NCBI GenBank assembly: GCA_026388695.1
Contig: JAPLJH010000069.1
Location: 1 to 46,131, forward strand
Source of the DNA: Deltaproteobacteria bacterium
GTDB taxonomy: Bacteria; Desulfobacterota; Desulfobulbia; Desulfobulbales; Desulfurivibrionaceae
Reading direction: 5' to 3'
DNA length: 46,131 bases
In this document: positions 43,314 to 46,131 of the stretch, in pieces
Layout of the letters: the number at the start of each line of letters is the position of its first letter
Numbering within the stretch: the stretch's first letter is position 1
Notes under the pieces: generated by a model
What the model saw: only the letters and a program-made list of their open reading frames with translations
The model's database searches: none
What the model was told of the DNA's origin: nothing
Translations under genes and position numbers: made by a program

Positions 43314-43931
43314 TCAGCAACGCCAAAGGCGTCCGTCGGGATGAGGCGGTAGAACCCGAGTGGCAATCCATCCGCTGAACGCACCGCACAAATAGCCGGC
43401 AATGACATCCGCGGGAAAGTGTGCGCCAATGTTGATTCGAGAGACACCAACCCATACGGCAAAGAGGATGAGCAAGGCTCTCGGCAGATTTCGACAGTGT
43501 GGCCAGAAGACAACGGTAAGCAGCATGACAAACGCCGCGTGCCCGCTAGGAAAACTGTAGATTGATTCCGGTTCGCCGAGGACATGAACGGTTGCAAGGG
43601 TAATTGCCGCCGACGGCCGGGGCATATGCAGCCACAGCTTGAGAAGCGTCACCAAGATCGCCGCGAGTACGTACCCCGCCAGCAATGTCAGCAGAAGCCG
43701 AAGGATGGTCTTTCTTTCGGGAAGCCACCTGATGTGATCGGTGCCGGAGGCCACTGTCCGGACTGCAAGCATGAGAATCAACGCGCCGATAATCCAAGGC
43801 AAATTCCAAAAGTCGCCGAGTCTTGACCCCAGCAACATCAGTTGATCGAGATAAACACTGTGAATACCATTTATCGCAAAAAACAATGTCTGGTTTAAGC
43901 CGAACCAGTTGTAGAAGGGAGTACCCGGCAT
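43314..43931 (-). CDS. PAP2 family membrane phosphatase
   Basis: 205 residues, five or six membrane helices, with the three acid-phosphatase motifs: KLWLHMPRPS, SFPSGHA and SRINIGAHFPADVIAG, the last two bearing the catalytic histidines. Family members dephosphorylate undecaprenyl pyrophosphate, phosphatidate or related lipids on the periplasmic face; the substrate here is not clear. ATG 43931 lacks a strong Shine-Dalgarno, and the only upstream alternative is a TTG inside the TauE gene, so the start is moderately sure. Confidence 0.88.
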   Translation of the reverse strand: MPGTPFYNWFGLNQTLFFAINGIHSVYLDQLMLLGSRLGDFWNLPWIIGALILMLAVRTVASGTDHIRWLPERKTILRLLLTLLAGYVLAAILVTLLKLWLHMPRPSAAITLATVHVLGEPESIYSFPSGHAAFVMLLTVVFWPHCRNLPRALLILFAVWVGVSRINIGAHFPADVIAGYLCGAFSGWIATRVLPPHPDGRLWRC

Positions 43932-43971
43932 TGAGGAGCTTTCAGTGCAATAACTGGATTGTTGTTTGGTC

Positions 43972-44745
43972 TTAAATGATCCCGCTTCCAAGCAGGATGG
44001 CGATCAGAAAAAGCATGACCGCCACCAGAACCTGCAAGGTGCGGATGGTAACCTTCTTGACCAGACGGCTGCCTAAAAAAGCGCCGGTAAAGGCGGCCAG
44101 GGTGGCGACCACGATGAGGGCCAGGTTTCCCATGACTTCCTGTGATTTAAGGAGCCCAGCATATACGGTGAGGCGGGAAAAATCAACCAGGGCGGCGATG
44201 ACCACGCCCGTGCCGATGAAGGCCTCCTTGTTCAGGCCGCTCTTGACGAGAAAGGTGCTGCGAAAGGCGCCCTGATTGCCGGAAAGCCCCCCGAAAAACC
44301 CGCTCAAAAGCCCCCCTGCGGGCATATATTTCCGGCTGATGGCGAGCTGTTTGGTGGCAGGAAACAACTCGAGCGCGGAAAACCCGGCCATGAGCAGGGC
44401 GATGACGAGCTTGACCGGGTGGACCATGAACTGTCGGCTATTGAGCAGATAGGTGTAAAGCGGCGCCAGGTCGGCCAGCCACAGGAGCACCTTGGCGCCT
44501 GCGAAACTTGCCAGAAAAGCGGGCAGGCCGAAAAGCAGTACGGTCTGCCAGTCCGCCCGTCGGCTGAAGAGCCATACCTTGAACAGATTGTTGGCGAAGT
44601 GGACCAGCGCGGTCTGGGCAATGGCCACCTCGACCGGGAAAAAGATGGCAAAAACAGGCATGAGCAAGGTGCCCAGACCGAAGCCGGAGAAGAGGGTCAG
44701 GCCCGAGGCAAGCAAGGCCACGGTGCAGATAATCAGGTAACTCAT
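43972..44745 (-). CDS. TauE/SafE family sulfite exporter-type permease
   Basis: 257 residues, about eight membrane helices, with the two-fold repeat seen in TauE/SafE: SGFGLGTLLMPVFAI in the first half and GGLSGNQGAFRSTFL in the second. Members export sulfite, sulfoacetate or other organosulfonates. AAGGA is upstream of ATG 44745; an in-frame extension to 44907 is not membrane-like. It precedes the PAP2 gene by 40 bp on the same strand. Confidence 0.9.
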   Translation of the reverse strand: MSYLIICTVALLASGLTLFSGFGLGTLLMPVFAIFFPVEVAIAQTALVHFANNLFKVWLFSRRADWQTVLLFGLPAFLASFAGAKVLLWLADLAPLYTYLLNSRQFMVHPVKLVIALLMAGFSALELFPATKQLAISRKYMPAGGLLSGFFGGLSGNQGAFRSTFLVKSGLNKEAFIGTGVVIAALVDFSRLTVYAGLLKSQEVMGNLALIVVATLAAFTGAFLGSRLVKKVTIRTLQVLVAVMLFLIAILLGSGII

Positions 44746-44905
44746 AGCTTTTTCCTTATTCCAGAGACCGTGCTTCCTTTGCCATACCCATTTTGAGGCC
44801 GGACGGCAAGGGGGGAAAACATTTTCTTTGCATGGGTCTAGTTGTCTCAATTTGGAGGATGATTGCGGACCAAAAGCCTGCCGGTGACCAGCGAGGGCCG
44901 GGGGC

Positions 44906-44945
44906 AAAAAAAAAACAAGGGGCGAGGAAATTTCCCCGCCCCTTG
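44906..44945 (-). terminator. Intrinsic terminator of the MtrB/PioB gene
   Basis: Nine perfect base pairs (CAAGGGGCG 44916-44924 with CGCCCCTTG 44937-44945), followed on the minus strand by ten Ts (44915-44906). It lies 52 bp after the stop of the minus-strand barrel gene. The rest of 44746-44905 is the upstream region of the TauE-type gene, with no clear promoter. Confidence 0.88.
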
Positions 44946-44997
44946 CCTCATGCTCGGCCAGGATGGTGTTGGCCCAGTCACGATTTTTAGTGGTTTT

Positions 44998-46131
44998 CTA
45001 GAAACGATAGGTCAAAGTGACTGCCCCGAAATGGGCCTCGTAGCTGGGTCCGAGATAGCTGCCCAGGTTGATCAGCCGATTGCCCCATTGTGTGGAGGTG
45101 GCATCGGAGGTGTCACGCAGCAGGTATTCGCTGCCCACCGATTCAACCCAGGGGGTATTTGCCGCCTGCATCCAGTCGCTGATTTTGTAACGGTCATAAA
45201 TGTAATGCACCCCGCATACCAGATTTTCCAAAAACTTGTATTCCATAGTGGCATTGAGGTTGTACTGCTTGTGGGTGACCGTCTCGGGGTTGCGGAAGGC
45301 GAACGCCGTTGTGTCGCCGAAAGTGCTGCCATAGCCGCTGTACTCGATATCGACCTTACCCTGGGAATAGGTGTAGTCCGAGGAAAAGCGGAGGGTGCCG
45401 GGGATGATTTCGTAGCCCCCTCCAACACCGATGGTATTGGTCTTGTCATCGGTTACCGCCATCCATTGACCGAGGGCGTTGCCCCAGTTGCCATTCGCTG
45501 TTGCCGAGGGGGTGCCAAGGGTAGTTGGATTGAGCTTGTTGGCATCGTTGAACTCCAGGCCTCGCTGGGTGGATTTGATTGTTTCCCTGCTACCGAAGGC
45601 GTTTAAGCTCAGCCGTTCGGTCGCAGCGTACGAGGCATCCAGGGCATAGCGATTGGTCTTGCTCTTCAGCAGGCCGAGTTGGTCGCCAGGGGTTGCGAGA
45701 ACATCATCCGCCGCTAACACACCGTTGCCAGAGGCCAGCAAGGGTTGCACCGGGTTCACGCCGGAATCGTAGTCATCATTCCGGTACCGATAGGAGGCCG
45801 TCAGGTCCAGGCCCTCCGTGGGCATGACGGTGGCGGCAAGATCGAACTGATTACGCACCCGGTCGGACACGTCGAGCTTCCGCAGATCCGGGTGGTTACT
45901 GAAGGAGTTCACCGGGTTCTCGCTGGCGGCGCTAGCGCCCCAGTAGCTTTGAGCCGTAACCGCATTGTTGTAGTCGCCACCGTCACGGTCGCCATACAGA
46001 TACTTGCCCCGCAAGGTGAGCCAGTTGGTCGGCCTGGTTTTCACCGAGCCCTTAAAGATATTTTCGTCGGTGTTGGCCTCGCGGAATTCGCGGTCGATAT
46101 TTTCCCGCTCGTAGCCAAGGCCGAAGGTGGT
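44998..46131 (-). CDS. MtrB/PioB family outer-membrane beta-barrel (5' part outside window)
   Basis: MtrB/PioB are large porin-like barrels that house a multihaem cytochrome and conduct electrons through the outer membrane. The last 377 residues are visible; the frame is open to the window edge, so the gene continues beyond 46131 and an internal GTG at 46044 is not the start. Family features are regularly spaced strands such as LTLRGKYLYGDRDGGDY, LDLTASYRYRNDDYDSGVNP and TNRYALDASYAATERLSL, and the end VTLTYRF with terminal Phe. The CxxC-containing N-terminus of MtrB is not in view. Followed by a strong terminator. The partner cytochrome genes would lie upstream, beyond the edge. Confidence 0.85.
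   Translation of the reverse strand, partial: TTFGLGYERENIDREFREANTDENIFKGSVKTRPTNWLTLRGKYLYGDRDGGDYNNAVTAQSYWGASAASENPVNSFSNHPDLRKLDVSDRVRNQFDLAATVMPTEGLDLTASYRYRNDDYDSGVNPVQPLLASGNGVLAADDVLATPGDQLGLLKSKTNRYALDASYAATERLSLNAFGSRETIKSTQRGLEFNDANKLNPTTLGTPSATANGNWGNALGQWMAVTDDKTNTIGVGGGYEIIPGTLRFSSDYTYSQGKVDIEYSGYGSTFGDTTAFAFRNPETVTHKQYNLNATMEYKFLENLVCGVHYIYDRYKISDWMQAANTPWVESVGSEYLLRDTSDATSTQWGNRLINLGSYLGPSYEAHFGAVTLTYRF

Overview
The window reads as chromosomal DNA of a Gram-negative, anaerobe-type bacterium, most likely a deltaproteobacterium (Desulfobacterota, Desulfobulbales-like). The grounds are the gene order tRNA-Gln / prs / L25 / pth / CarD-like regulator / pseudouridine synthase / coaE, a free-standing IMP cyclohydrolase, FolE2 instead of FolE1, many PAS-GGDEF and CHASE2 signalling proteins, and an MtrB/PioB-type outer-membrane protein of extracellular electron transfer at the right edge. 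The assignment is an inference from gene content; no rRNA or other phylogenetic marker is complete enough to fix it.

Layout. 1-4.6 kb: housekeeping block (tRNA-Gln, prs, an N-terminally shortened L25, pth, CarD-like regulator, RluD-type synthase, coaE), with two clear intrinsic terminators. 4.8-8.4 kb: two tandem paralogous PAS/GGDEF diguanylate cyclases. 8.5-11.7 kb: folE2 (minus), hslR, then a nucleotide operon (stand-alone IMP cyclohydrolase, purN, pyrR). 11.8-14.9 kb: GAF histidine kinase, rhomboid protease, thioredoxin reductase. 15.2-25.3 kb: an accessory surface module made of a CHASE2 adenylate cyclase (plus) facing a minus-strand operon of two-partner secretion transporter (TpsB), a 1765-residue TpsA exoprotein with a cysteine-repeat C-terminus, and a FecR-domain protein whose start overlaps the TpsA stop. 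25.6-28.7 kb: DUF493 protein and a divergent copper chaperone / Cu(I) P-type ATPase pair. 28.9-37 kb: LysM protein, coaBC, a small lipoprotein, nitroreductase, TatD, YggS, SYLF lipoprotein and a large U32 family protein.

37-42.5 kb holds the most distinctive transport locus: a periplasmic LolA-like protein, two FtsX/MacB-type permeases, an ABC ATPase and a dedicated outer-membrane beta-barrel, coupled by start/stop overlaps but interrupted by a 330-bp structured intergenic element. Its parts span inner membrane, periplasm and outer membrane in the manner of Lol/Lpt machines, with no substrate recognisable. 42.6-46.1 kb: FmdB zinc ribbon, small membrane protein, PAP2 phosphatase, TauE/SafE exporter and the 3' part of the MtrB/PioB gene followed by a strong terminator.

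Best candidates for undescribed biology are the Lol-like envelope locus, the TpsB-TpsA-FecR-CHASE2 cyclase neighbourhood with its C-x8-C repeat array, and the truncated L25 fused end-to-end with prs. All functional statements come from reading motifs by eye; no database search was run.
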